From Erythroxylum novogranatense (taxonomy: Eukaryota > Streptophyta > Magnoliopsida > Malpighiales > Erythroxylaceae), in the NCBI GenBank assembly GCA_029891385.1, contig CM057235.1, forward strand, positions 19,027,120-19,091,119: a stretch of 64,000 bases of DNA, in the 5' to 3' direction. Shown piece by piece: positions 20,480 to 32,132 of this stretch. Under the pieces are notes generated by a model that was not told the DNA's origin, made no database searches, and saw nothing but the letters and a program-made list of their open reading frames with translations. A program made the position numbers and the translations under genes. The stretch's first letter is position 1; the number at the start of each line of letters is the position of its first letter.

Positions 20480-21987
20480 TCAGTACTTCCTCAGCATCGA
20501 TACATGAAACACATTATGAATCTTAGATAACTCCAATGGCAAATCTAACTTATAAGCCAAAGGCCCAATCTTCTCAATGACCTCATATGGGCCTATATAC
20601 CTCGGGCTAAGCTTGCCCTTCTTGCCAAACCTCAGAACACCTTTCCATGGAGAAGCACTAAGAAACACCCTTTCTCCCACTTCAAATTCCATCTCTTTCC
20701 TATGGGCATCCGTGTAACTTTTCATCCTATCTTGAGCTGCTTTAAGCCTCTGCTTCACTAACTTAATTTTATCAACTGTAATCTGTACCAACTCAGGTCC
20801 TACAAGTTTCCTTTCACTTTCCTCATCCCAACAAATAGGAGTTTTGCATCTCCTACCATACAAAGCTTCATATGGTGCCATTTGAATTCCCGAGTGATAG
20901 GTATTATTGTAAGCAAACTCAATCAAAGGTAGGTGATCATCCCACGAACCTTTGAAATCCAACGCACAAGCTCTCAACATTGCCTCCAAAGTCCGTATCG
21001 TCCTCTCCGATTGTCCATCAGTCTGTGGATGGAAAGTTGTACTAAAATGCAATCTAGTCCCCAGAGCCTCCTGCAAACTTTCCCAAAATCTGGAGGTAAA
21101 CCTAGGATCCCTATCAGAAACTATCGAGCTTGGAATCCCATGAAGTCTGATTACCTCATCCACATACTTCTTAGCCAACACATTCAAGGAATCTGTCTGT
21201 CTAATTGGTAAGAAGTGTGCCGACATGGTCAGCCTATCAACAATCACCCATATAGCGTCATGCTTCTTGCTAGACCTCGATAACCCCATCAAAAAATCCA
21301 TGGTGATCTTCTCCCATTTCCATTCCAAAATCGGTAATGGATTAAGCTTGCCTGAAGGTGCTTGGTGTTCAGCTTTCACTTGCTGACACACTAAACATCT
21401 TTTAGCATACTTTGCCACATCTCTGCTCATTCCCTTCCACCAAAAATACTCTTTCAAATCCCGATACATCTTAGAACTCCCTGGGTGCATTGCATAAGGA
21501 GCATTATGCGCCTCATCAAGGATCTCATCCTTAAGCTCTAGCATGTCTGGAACACACAATCTATTGCCCATAACTATCAATCCATCTTCCTTTACCTCTA
21601 CTTCAGAAGGTTTACCATTCTTTAACTCTTCTCTAAGCTTGCTCAAATACTCATCCTTTTCCTGCAATTCTTTGATCTTCTCCTTCAATACTGGTCTCAC
21701 TCTAAAATTTGCCAAGATACAACCAGATTCAACTTGTCTCAACATCACATCAAGCCTAGCTAATTCCTTCAACAAGGGAAGATACACTGATTCCACATGT
21801 GCCATAGTGGACTTCATACTCAATGCATCGGCTACCACATTAGCTTTCCCCGGATGGTAGTCTATCATCAAGTCATAATCTTTTAACAATTCTAACCATC
21901 GCCTCTGTCTCAAATTCAGCTCTTTCTGGGTCAACAAGTACTTAAGACTCTTATGGTCTGTAAATACCCTAGTAGTAACTCCATACA
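20480..21987 (-). pseudogene. Element A pol: RNase H end and integrase
   Basis: 502 codons read on the minus strand. First the RNase H tail ([20 protein letters not shown]). Then the integrase zinc region, with paired His around [16 protein letters not shown] and cysteines in KRCLVCQQ. Then the catalytic core, with Asp in ITMDFLMGL, Asp in [10 protein letters not shown] and Glu in [12 protein letters not shown]. The GPY-like region ([20 protein letters not shown]) and [12 protein letters not shown] follow. Uninterrupted until TGA at 20480. Its upstream half was separated by insertion of element B at 21992/21993. Confidence 0.92.
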
Positions 21988-21992
21988 AGTAA
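21988..21992 (+). repeat. TSD AGTAA, left copy (element B)
   Basis: Precedes TGTTGGGC of element B. Identical to 45353-45357. Lies in A's RNase H coding region. Confidence 0.95.
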
Positions 21993-24983
21993 TGTTGGGC
22001 CCCGAAATTTTTTTATTTTTTTATTTGAATTATTTATTTATTTTTTATAGATTTATTCGTTAATTATTTTTTATTTTGCCTTAATTGATTTAATTATGTG
22101 TTTATATAAATATTTTTATGTTGGGCTTGGAAATTAGAAGTTGGGACTTTAAATGAAGGCTTGGACCTAATCTTGGATGGAATGGGCTTTAGGAATAAAT
22201 GAATAAGAAGAAGGAAGAGAGCCCATTAGAGAGAGGATAAGGGAGTGCTCAAAACTATTTAGTTTTGAGAGAGGGCTTTAAGTTGAGAATTAAAAGAGTT
22301 AAGTTGCAAAAGGAAGAGAAGGAGGCAAGTGGTCGTAAGTCACCAAAGGAGAAGAGAAGAGTAAAAATCGTGAGCCAAAGGAGAAGGAGGCTTTCGGCCA
22401 AAGGGAGAGAGAGTCGTAGGGAGGAAGAAAGAAGGAGAAAAAGAGAAGAAATCTACTTGCTAGAGGTAAGTTTCATCTTTGTTTATGATATGTTCGAAAA
22501 TGGGAGGAAATGGAAGTTAGGGTTTGTGTAGGGTTTGTAGAAAGATAGAAGAGAATGTGAGATCTATGGATTTTTGGGATTTCTAAGCTAAGGTTACGGT
22601 TATTCTAGCTTAAATGTCTTATGGGTAGGTTAAGTTTAAAGTAGACTTTTATTTTGCTTGATTTTTATGAATGTTATGCTTTCTTTTAGAATATAAATAG
22701 TGAATGGAGTATGTTTTGATTGAAGGAAATCAAGAGAACCCCACTCACGACAAGGAGGAAGGGCAATCTTGAATTCGGATATCGATTTATAGGTAGGTAA
22801 CATTTTATAGTTGTTGTGTAATGGGCAAATGCCCATGTGTGCTATCTTTGATAATTATGTGCATATTGGAAGTGTATTTCTTTTGATTTGAAAGTAAAGT
22901 GTGAAACTATGATGATTCGAAAGAATGAAAGAAGAATAAAATGCTAGTCTTTGCTTGAATATGTGATCATAAATTGGTTGTGATTGGGCAGAGAGAACCT
23001 ACTTCGATAAGTCACGTGCACGTTGACCCCTAGCCTTCTCCCCGCAAATTTACTTGTGGCCCATTTAGATCCAAAATGGACTCGTTGTATTTATAAACTT
23101 CAGTTTATTCGTTGTGTTTAAGGAACTCTCGAGCCTATTGTGTGCATTCTATTCTTTAATGGTGTTTATGATGCATAATATGTGTTTTTAATTGCAAGAG
23201 GATTCCATGTTATGCCTTATGTGATGAGTTGAGTTAATTGTGATTTAGGTGACAAAATGGAGTATTTAAGCATATTATGTAAATTGCTAATGCTTTGGAT
23301 TATTAATGATGTGTTGTGTGGCTCATTACCTGATGGCTATAAACTTGTTAGCCACTGAGCCGTGTTAGCTCACCCCATTCTCCCTCCTCAGGTGCAAATT
23401 CAAGTTGAGAGCTGAACCTTGCAAAGCTTCGAGCATCACTCCAAGAAATTTAGCTACTTTTGTATTAAGTTAGTAACTAGCTTTTGGGATAGCTTTGTAA
23501 GCATATTGATCATTGAGCATCTCATCTTTTGTATTTTGTACTTGATTTTGATGAATATGCCAATATGTAACCAAAGCTATACATGAATCTTTGTTATGAT
23601 TTGAAATGAGAATGAGAGCTCTAGTACTCTCTTCATGTGAACTAGTTGATTTGTGTACTGTGTATGGCCTTAAAATAGTGTGTATGAGTAATTTTTAGGT
23701 GTTGAGTTGTTGATGAGTTTGCCTTGAGAGAGCTCGCTGGAAATGTGCCAAGGATTTGTGAGTTGTGGAAGTTTCTGCAAATTTCTGCGTATGTTGTGTT
23801 TTTCTGTAGTTTCTGGGTTGATATAGACCATCTGGGATTATTATGACTCCTTGATGGTGTTAGGCAAGCTGTAGAGCTCTTCCAGGATGTCTTATGAATT
23901 AATTTTGATGTGTTGATTGGTAGGTGTGAGTCGTTGGGGTTAAATGGAGGTGCTGTCTAAATGGCAGATTGTCAGGCAGAGTTTTGAGCCAACTTTTGAC
24001 CCTCATAGAGTTGGAATATAGGTCGGTGATCTTCATGAGAGTTGTATATAATTCTTTTACCTTTCCATAGACACTAAGTTTGCTTAATTTGGAGTTCTGG
24101 GTCAAAAGTTATGGAGGTTGCAAGTTCTGGTGCTGTTCAGGAAGAGCTTGTCGATCAATTTAGTGTAAATTTTTGTTTCCCTTAGAGTCCGAGCTTGCTT
24201 GTGAGTCCTTCTTGAAAAATATAGATTTTTCTACTAGCTTTCCAACGCTTCCGACCGTGTCTAATTTGAAATTCGGAGTCAAAAGTTATGAGGGTTAGAA
24301 GTTGCAGAGCTCGGAGTCTGGAATAGGAGCTCGGATAGCCAGCGCTTGCCCGCGCGCGAGCGCTGGTCGTTAGCTCGTCTTTTGGGGGTCGGTTTTGGCC
24401 GACCGACCCCTCTTCCTTCTTTTGGCCATAACTATTTGTGTAGACCTCTGATTAAGCTGTTTTTCGAAGCGATGGATTTCTAAGAGATTTTTCTAACTTT
24501 CTACATCTGGTTTATCAGTTTTTATTTTAAATTGAAAAAGGTGGTTTGAAACAAAGGGTGGAGGTCGACTGATCAAGTCCGAATATACTTTACTAAATTT
24601 TAGATATCTTGAGCTATAGAGCTCCGATCAAAGAGATTCTTGTTTTAAATTAAACTAGAGGCATAAACCTACAAGTTTTGTGAAGGAGATGATCGGCAAT
24701 TAAGCCTTTAAGATTTTAAAATGCTGACCTGAAGTTGGTAGTACATAATTTTGGTTGTTTTCTTTGAAATAGCATTTTTTTCCATAACTTCTTCATTTCT
24801 AATCCGAATTGAACGATTTCAGTGGCGTTAGAATCGTGAGAGCGTAAGGAGCATATTTTTCTTAAAAAGCCGATTCAATTTTTTTCTATTGCAAGTTTCC
24901 CCTTTTGTGGTGAGTTGTGGGCCTTCTATGCTTATGTGTGCTTGTGTGGTCCGAATGTTGGGCCTCGGCGACGGGATCCAACA
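21993..24983 (+). repeat. 5' LTR of element B (2991 bp)
   Basis: TGTTGG start and CCAACA end, a 6-bp terminal inverted pair. It differs from the 3' LTR mainly by blocks. About 126 bp near 22419-22545 are absent from the 3' copy, and the GC-rich patch near 24330-24370 is much shorter than its 3' counterpart (44576-44745). Elsewhere the two are nearly identical. Candidate intron 22466-23391 and hairpin GGTCGGTTTTGGCCGACC near 24388 lie within. Confidence 0.95.
22466..23391 (+). other. Candidate LTR intron in element B
   Basis: Donor AGAG/GTAAGT follows a purine-rich leader. The acceptor is CATTCTCCCTCCTCAG. Both are retained at the same spacing in A's two LTRs (minus strand, 19649-18723 and 59819-58893, each 927 bases; 926 here). 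In B's 3' LTR the donor lies in the deleted block. Splicing is not shown. Confidence 0.4.
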
Positions 24984-24988
24984 TTGTT

Positions 24989-25000
24989 TGGTATCAGAGC
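24989..25000 (+). other. Primer binding site of element B
   Basis: TGGTATCAGAGC, five bases after the 5' LTR, complementary to initiator-Met tRNA. Confidence 0.9.
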
Positions 25001-25160
25001 TTAGGTTTCACTCCTAGGCTTTTGTTATGATATATGATTAAATGTTTGCATTATGAATTGATGGTTTGTATTGAGTGACATGCATCTCATGCATACATAT
25101 AGGAACTAAGATTAAAAAGAAATGTAGCTAATTAGTAAATGTTTTCATTCAAGGAGTAAG

Positions 25161-25950
25161 ATTCCACCTCGTAGAAGGACAGGAGGAGTTATGCAAGGTT
25201 CTATTGCACCTGACTCTCAGCTGAGAGAGGAGAGCACGGATGAGTCCGTAGCCCCGGGAGTAGCTGAGGCCCCTTTAGGGCAAAGTAGCGAGCCCCTCCG
25301 ATCTCAGACTCAGCTATCGCCTAGTCAGTCTGAGCAAGTGCCTGCTTTGGACCCGAGACTCTTCCAGGCATTTACCCAAGCCTTTGTTCAAAGCATGGGT
25401 CAAATGCCCTGAACTTCTGGTTCGACCCCATAAGAAGGGAGGCAGTTTGACAAACTGAGGAAGTATGGAGCTATGGACTTCTACGGGACCACGGACCACG
25501 AGGAAGCCGAGACATGGTTGAGGAAGACCGAGAGAGTGTTGGATCGATGGAGTCGAGGATGACGAGAGGGTGGTCTATCTTGCCAGCTTGCTCGGTGGTG
25601 ATGCCTTGCCTTTGGTGGGAGTGTGTCTGGGGTAGTCACCGGCCGATAGGGTTGACATGGGAGACTTCTGGCTGCCTCTGAGAAGAAGTATCTGTCTGAA
25701 GTGTACATTCAATGAAGCGAGGGAGTTTCGAGTCTCACCCAGAGAGATGACTGTCTTGAGTATGGCGCGGTTTACTCAGTTGTCGAGGTATGCTTCGGAG
25801 TTAATGTTCAGCGAGGCTGCTAAGTGCTGCCGATTTGAGTCGAGTTTGCATCTCTCCATCAGAGAGAAGGTAGTGGCGTAGAATTTTTCTGATTTTCAGC
25901 AGCTGGTTGAAGCGGCTCTGAGGGTTGAGAACATTGAAAACATCAAGAGC
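25161..25950 (+). pseudogene. Element B gag, broken
   Basis: The expected start is ATT (25161-25163) where element A has ATG before the same PPRRRT sequence, so initiation is lost. An open stretch (25191-25412) covers the proline/glutamine-rich N-terminus (DPRLFQAFTQAFVQSMGQ). Two stops follow, then the gag core (FDKLRKYGAMDFYGTTD, EEAETWLRKTERVLD). Further frameshifts disrupt the core, and LTQRD and SEAAKC appear in different frames. Retrotransposon gag family; shell protein. Non-functional. Confidence 0.85.
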
Positions 25951-25995
25951 GCAATCAACAGGAAAAGGAAGGGAAGAGAGCAGTTCAAGAGGGGG

Positions 25996-27708
25996 GTGGT
26001 ACTTCTATACCTGAGAGAAGTGCGGAACCTTTCTGTCTTGATCGAGGAGAGGAGCACCGGTGGGAGCCGGCCTAGACCGATGAGGACTTCTACTGTTTCT
26101 CACCAAGCCTCAACGGTGGGCGGCAGTAGAAGAAGAGATGGGGAGAGGCCACCTCTTCCAAAGTGTGAGCACTGTGAGAGGCATCATAGAGGAGAGTGTT
26201 ACAGAGTAACAGGAGCATGCTTCAATTGTGGACAGAAGGGACACTTGGCCAAAGAGTGTCCTAAGCCGGACAGAAGAGAGGGATCACAGATGCAAGCTTC
26301 TAGGAGGACAGAGGTAGGGGATGTAGGTCGTGGTCAAGTGGGTAGCTCTGGAGTGCCTAAGAGAGCTCATCTTCCAGATAGATCTAGGGGGCAAGCACCA
26401 ACTAGAGTATTTGCAATGACTCGAGAGGAGGCAGAGACAGCTCCAGAAGTGGTGACGGGTATGATTAAATTGTTTGATGATTGTGTGCTTGCTTTGATTG
26501 ATCCGGGTTCTAACCATTCCTTTGTGTCATCGGGTAGAACTGTATGTGGTAGAGTCTTGAGCCCATTGGATACTCCGCTGATGGTGAGTACTCCAATCGA
26601 CCAGTTTATTGTTATCAGTCAAGTGTATAGAGACTGTGAGATAGAGATTAGTGGAGGGAAGTTTGTGGTGGATTTGATGCCTTTGAAGATGGGAGGATTG
26701 GATGTGATCCTAGGTATGGATACTTTAGAAAAGTATCATGCCAATTTAGATTGCAAACAGAAGACAGTGGAATTCGAGTCAGAGAATGGCAGAAAAGTGG
26801 TATTTGTGGGGGATAGAAGAGCCAGTCCGCCTCAGATTGCTTCAGCTATGTCAGCAGAGAGATTGATGAGTAAGGGGTGTGAAGCGTATTTGGCCTATGT
26901 GTTAGATACGGAGGCAGATAAAGGGAGGTTGGACGATATTCCGGTAGTCAGGGAATTCTCGGACGTCTTTCCCGAGGAATTGCCAGGACTACCTCCTTCG
27001 AGGAAAACTGAGTTTCCCGTTGAGCTTCTTCCAGGCACTACACCGATCTCAATTCCGCCTTACCGAATGGCTCCCACAGAATTGAAGGAGCTTAAGGAAC
27101 AATTGGAGGACCTATTGGAGAAGGGTTACATTAGGCCGAGCTCTTCGCCTTGGGGAGCTCTGGTTCTCTTTGTGAAGAAGAAAGATGGGTCGTTGCAGAT
27201 GTGTGTGGATTATAGGAAGCTGAATCATGCCACCATTAAGAACCGATATCTACTCCCGTGCATAGATGATTTGTTTGATCAGTTGCAAGGGGCAAGAGTC
27301 TTTTTCAAAATAGATTTGAGATCAGGTTATCATCAGTTGAGGATTAAGGAGACCGATGTGTGCAAGACTGCTTTTAGGATGCGGTATGGCCACTTTGAGT
27401 TTTTGGTTATGCCTTTCGGGTTGACGAATGCTCCTGCAGTCTTTATGGATTTGATGAATAGAGTTTTCAAGTCTTTCCTAGATCAATTTATCATTGTCTT
27501 TATTGATGATATATTGGTCTATTCTAAGAGTGATGAGGAACATGAGGATCATTTGAGGGTTGCTTTGGAGACTTTGAGAAAGAATGAATTGTATGCCAAA
27601 TTCGACAAGTGCGAATTTTGGTTAAGAGAAGTAGTATTCCTTGGGCATGTGATTTCAGAGCGTGGGGTACATGTAGATCCACAAAAGATAGAAGTTGTGG
27701 TTAAATGA
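25996..27708 (+). pseudogene. Element B gag knuckle, protease and reverse transcriptase
   Basis: 570-codon frame. Knuckle [14 protein letters not shown] (CX2CX4HX4C) at residues about 75-89. Retropepsin-like active site [11 protein letters not shown] near residue 169, then [13 protein letters not shown]. The RT palm begins near residue 335, with first catalytic Asp in [12 protein letters not shown] (about 436) and the FIDDILVYS box near 501. The RT copies the RNA genome and the protease processes the polyprotein. It ends at TGA where element A has Trp (TGG) in KWEAPK. Reading continues in frame downstream, so this is one polyprotein broken by a point mutation. Confidence 0.92.
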
Positions 27709-28059
27709 GAAGCACCTAAGGATGTGGCTGAAGTGAAAAGTTTCTTGGGACTAGCTGGATATTACAGGAGGTTCGTGGAGGGCTTTTCTTTGATAGCTGC
27801 TCCACTTTCCAAATTGACGAGAAAGAATCAGAAGTTTGAGTGGACTGAGGAGTGCCAGAGTAGTTTTGAGGAATTGAAGAATAGGCTTACTACTGCACCG
27901 ATTTTGACATTACCCTATGGTGATGATGGATACATTGTGTACAATAACGCTTCCAGGAAGGGTTTAGGATGTGTATTGATGCAAGGAGAGAAAGTGATTG
28001 CTTATGCTTCTAGACAATTGAAGCCTTATGAGATGAACTACCCTATTCATGATTTATAG
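27709..28059 (+). pseudogene. Element B RT thumb and RNase H start
   Basis: Same frame as the preceding piece. [16 protein letters not shown] marks the RT connection and [21 protein letters not shown] sequence precedes the RNase H part ([17 protein letters not shown]). The usual first RNase H Asp (YSDAS in element A) is Asn here, so the active site is damaged. Ends at TAG where A has Glu (HDLELA). Confidence 0.88.
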
Positions 28060-28742
28060 TTGACTGCTATTATTTTCGCATTGAAGATTTGGAGACACTA
28101 CTTGTATGGAGTTACGACTAGAGTATTTACGGACCATAAGAGCCTTAAGTACTTGTTGACTCGAGAAGAGTGAATTTGAGAGACAGAGGCGATGGTTGGA
28201 GTTATTAAAAGATTATGATTTGGTGATAGACTACCATCCGGGGAAAGCTAATGTGGTAGCTGATGCATTGAGTAGGAAGTCCACTATGGCACATGTGGAG
28301 ACAGTGTACCTTCCCTTACTGAAGGAATTAGCCAGACTTGATGTGACATTGAGGCAAGTAAAGCCTGACTATATTTTGGCAAATTTCAGAGTGAGACCAG
28401 TGTTAAAGGGGAAGATTAAAGAATTGCAAGAACAGGATGAGTACTTGAGTAAGCTTAGAAAAGAGATAAAAGATGGCAAGCCCTCTGATGTAGAAGTAAA
28501 GGAAGATGGATTGATGGTTATGGGCAAGAGATTGTGTGTTCCAGATGTGTTAGAGCTGAGGGATGAGATCCTTGATGAAGCGCATAACGCTCCTTATGCA
28601 ATGCACCCAGGGAGTTCTAAGATGTATCGGGATTTGAAAGAGCATTTCTGGTGGAAGGGAATGAGGAAAGATGTAGCAGAGTATGCTAAAAGATGTTTAG
28701 TGTGTCAGCAAGTTAAAGCTGAACACCAAGCACCTTCAGGCA
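28060..28742 (+). pseudogene. Element B RNase H end and integrase N-terminus
   Basis: Continues in frame through [12 protein letters not shown] and [11 protein letters not shown] to a frameshift near 28165-28171, then resumes in another frame (28196 onward) with [18 protein letters not shown]. The integrase zinc-binding region follows: [19 protein letters not shown], then [13 protein letters not shown]. Coding stops at 28742, where element C is inserted. The catalytic core lies beyond C at 41263. Confidence 0.9.
28738..28742 (+). repeat. TSD AGGCA, left copy (element C)
   Basis: Directly before TGTAACATCC of element C. Identical to 41263-41267. Confidence 0.95.
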
Positions 28743-29291
28743 TGTAACATCCCATCTCCCATAGGAAGGGTTTATTGGTAATTTGGGACAGGGTAGGAGA
28801 ATTGGATTATAACTCGGCATGAACATACATTATATAGCCTCTATAACTGATGATTGTTTTGCACATGCACATGGTATACATGCATTCATGACATTTCCGG
28901 CATAAGTGTCTAATTGAGATCTTTTGTGAAATTTATGGGATAATTGTATTTGAAAAATTATTTGGAGTGCGCCATTGAGTGTTTTACATTTTTTGGGATT
29001 TATGGGAATTTTTCTAAAATTTTCCGGAGAAAATTCCCGGATCGGAAAAAAATCGCCAATTGACAAACCGGTCGATTTTCGGTAGCAAAATTTTTTTTAC
29101 CCAATGGAACTGTCTTATTGGGTAGATTATTTTGGGATTGAAATTGGGGTTAATTGAGTTGATTGGGTTAGTTTTTGATCTGGATTAAAGAATTAATACT
29201 TTGACTTTTCTTTAAACTTTTGAACCAATCACATTTAACCACCAAATGCTATCATTTAATGCTCACTTGCTTCCTCCCACAGTTTTGCCTT

Positions 29292-29299
29292 CATAAAAG
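29292..29299 (+). promoter_or_regulatory. Putative TATA box in element C 5' LTR
   Basis: CATAAAAG followed by leader-like CTTCCTTCCTTCTTCATC sequence about 60 bases on. Present again in the 3' LTR at about 37867. Weak match, inferred. Confidence 0.3.
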
Positions 29300-31080
29300 A
29301 AGGAAAAAGAGGATTTTTACCTCTTAAAACCTTCACATCCGAGAATCTTCCTTCCTTCTTCATCTCCATCAATTTTTTCTCCTTATTTAAGTTATTTCCT
29401 CCAACTTTGAGAGCCTTCCTTATATGCTTACAAGCTTAAGTCTCCTACCTTCTTTTCATGATGATAGCCATGTTTGATGTTAGAAGAAAGTAGAAAAAGT
29501 GAGAAATTGGTGTGCTTTGAAGTGGAAAAGCTAATTAGGTAAGTAAGTTTAATTAAGTTTTCAATGATGCTTAAGTATGAATTTATGAATCATGGTAGTT
29601 AGAAACATTGAATGGGAGTTATGGTATGTTTATTATGATTATTGATGCCCTAAATTGATGATAATTATTGCTTGAATTAATGGGTATAAGATTAGGGTTA
29701 GTTATGAATTGAAAGTAGGATGAGTGATGAATGGTTTTAGCTTGATTGTAATTGCATTTTGATGATGATTTGTGCATAGGAATTGTGAAATTAATGCTGC
29801 CAAAATGTGACTATTAGCCCTAGTGAATGTATGAATATTGTAGGTACTGATTTAGTGTTAAAATGAGATGCCTATGGTAGTAGGAATTGAATTGGTATGA
29901 TAGGAAGTGAATTGGTGAAGTAAAGCTGAAAATTGATCTTTGACCTATTGTAATGCTTTGATCATAACTAATTGTTTAGGTGAGAAAATGAGTTGAGGTT
30001 TGTGCCCAATTAAACTTTGGGATGTTGGCTACAACTTTGTGTGAAATAGGTGTTGTTAAATTGTAATGCTAGAAGGGCGAAATTTTGCATGGAAAGTTAC
30101 TGTTTTATTGCCTGTGAACAGTACCCGCAGTTATGACCTGATTACTTTGTTGATTTTTCTACATTAATTGATATGGAACTAGGAAAAATGGTCTTTATTA
30201 AAGTTGAGGCATATTGAGTTAGCTTTCCATTGCCACTGATCTTGCTAATTTTCGAGTTGTATATTGGGAGATATGAACTGATTTCTATTGATTGGTTTTA
30301 TGCTTTTTGGAGAAACCTAGTCAAAGTGTTGATTTTGTGAGCTTTCTGCTTGGGAGCAATTTTAGCACTTTTTGTGGACTGAATTGGTGTGAGTGATCTT
30401 CTGAAAAGTTGTAGAGGAAGATATTATCTTGAAAATGATAGATGTTGTGTAATTTTTAGAGGTCAGAGTTGGGAGTTATGATTTTTCAAAAAACTGACCC
30501 TGCATTAGGTTGTGAATTGCTGATAATGGCAGTAACTTCCATAACAGTTTTGAAATTTTTAGGAATCGAATTGGAGTTTGAGTTCTTCATGAAAATTGAA
30601 GTTTGAGATCTTATCTTTTCATGGATATAAGGTAATGATTTTTGTGACATTTGTGCTAAGAGAATTACTGTTTGGAAAATTACTGTCCAGATTGGTTGAT
30701 TTCAGAGGACTGATGCTTTGGTGAATTGTTTGACCTAGTTAGTAAGTAAATTTGATTTTGAGTTGTTCATGAAAGTTGTAGATAACATTGTTAATTTTCT
30801 GAGCATATTTATTGTGTTATTTTTGACTGAGAAAATGAGTAGTTACTGAATTTGCAATGTACTGCCCTGTTTTGATAGGTTTTGAGTGGGCAGTAGGTTT
30901 GGATGGATTTTTGACACCCTTAGGGGTGAAATTGATTTTTATGGTCTTCATGAGAATGGTAGAACTTTTCATGATCTTTCCAACAAGCTATAGTTTGTAT
31001 TTTTTCGATTTGTGTGCAAAGAGTTATGGGTGTTGGAAATTCGGATTGGAAATAGGAAAAAGAAAGGAAGGATGTGAGTG

Positions 31081-31215
31081 AACCTCGCGGATCACTAGGC
31101 GACGCCGCCTCAAATGAGGCGAGGTCGGATGGCCCGGTCACTAGGCGACGCCTCGCCCTAGTGACGAGTGAGTGAGTCGGCCTCGCTAGGGCGCGCCGCC
31201 TCATGAGGCGGCGCG
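31081..31215 (+). repeat. GC-rich repeat block in element C 5' LTR
   Basis: Strongly GC-rich island in AT-rich surroundings, built from CACTAGGCGACGCC-type units and GAGGCG inverted repeats. The 3' LTR copy (39649-39795) shows three cleaner units about 48 bp apart. The two copies differ by many one- to three-base indels. Confidence 0.75.
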
Positions 31216-32014
31216 AGATATAGATATATATTTTTTATTATTATTTGGCATTTAGTGACCTAATTGTTTCTTTTGTCAATTTCTTTTCCGTCCGACGTCC
31301 GATTGACCTGATTCTTGAGGCATCGGATTCGTAGAATATTTAATTTCATTTTGGGAGAAATTGGGAATTTTTGGATTGGGAATTTTTGGACGGGAAATTG
31401 ACGTGATCCCGGGTAACGGAGCCTTTAATCACTGTTTTGTTTAATTGGGGACCTATAGAGGTCCGAATTGCGCACCGTCAGCGCCAATAGGTTTCTAATT
31501 TATAGACGGATTTTATTATGGGAAAATTTTGGATTAGGGCCGGGAATGCCATGAACATGCATTATACACGTTTTACTTATTCCATGTGCATTGTTTGATA
31601 TTTTAACTATTCGATTGGTAATGTTTATTTATTTTAATTGTTATAGAGGCTCGGTTGGACGTCATCCCACGGACGTTGCGAGACTTCCGCATTAGCTTCG
31701 GAAGTTATTAGGTGAGTAACCTAGATGGTTCCTCGGTTAGTAAGTGTTTATAATTCTGCACTTATAACTCTGTGGAGAATAATGGTGGGACGATTGTGCT
31801 TGTTTATGCCTGGATTACGGACCGGAGGTCCGATGGATTGGAGAATTCTGACATAGAAGTGTTATATGTGATTTTCTTGCGATTACCTGTGCGAAAATTA
31901 TGTGTATATGTTGAGTTGGGATCTGATCTGATGTTGGTGTTGTTTTATTTGGATATATGCATTTCATGCATAATTGCATGATCGATAATTGTGATTGTGA
32001 CCAGAGCGACCAAC

Positions 32015-32072
32015 GAGCTTAAAGCTCAACGTGATTGGGCCTTGAGCCCACTGATGATTGAGCCTATGGCTC
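32015..32072 (+). repeat. Three phased 13-nt mini-hairpins, element C 5' LTR
   Basis: GAGCTTAAAGCTC (32015), GGGCCTTGAGCCC (32037) and GAGCCTATGGCTC (32060), spaced 22 and 23 bases. Same alternating type and place as the five in the solo LTR. Repeated in the 3' LTR at 40581, 40603 and 40626. Confidence 0.8.
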
Positions 32073-32126
32073 ACCGCTTAATGTGCCCTTAATGGGACGA
32101 TTCTGAGCGCCGATCCACAACAACGT

Positions 32127-32132
32127 AATAAA
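32127..32132 (+). terminator. Poly(A) signal AATAAA in element C 5' LTR
   Basis: AATAAA 55 bases after the hairpins. Present also at 40687-40692 in the 3' LTR, where it would act in transcript end formation. Confidence 0.45.

Noticed and set aside
20933..21211. Plus-strand frames opposite the integrase of A
   Set aside because: Antisense shadows; the minus strand shows all integrase catalytic motifs. The equivalents at 41393-41683 shadow B.
22265..22531. Basic 88-codon frame (KRRVKIVSQRRRRLS)
   Set aside because: Lies in element B's LTR leader, recurs at 42662 in the 3' LTR and is purine-rich low-complexity sequence.
31081..31215. CpG island or promoter of a host gene
   Set aside because: The block is part of an LTR and recurs in the partner LTR; no host coding sequence follows.
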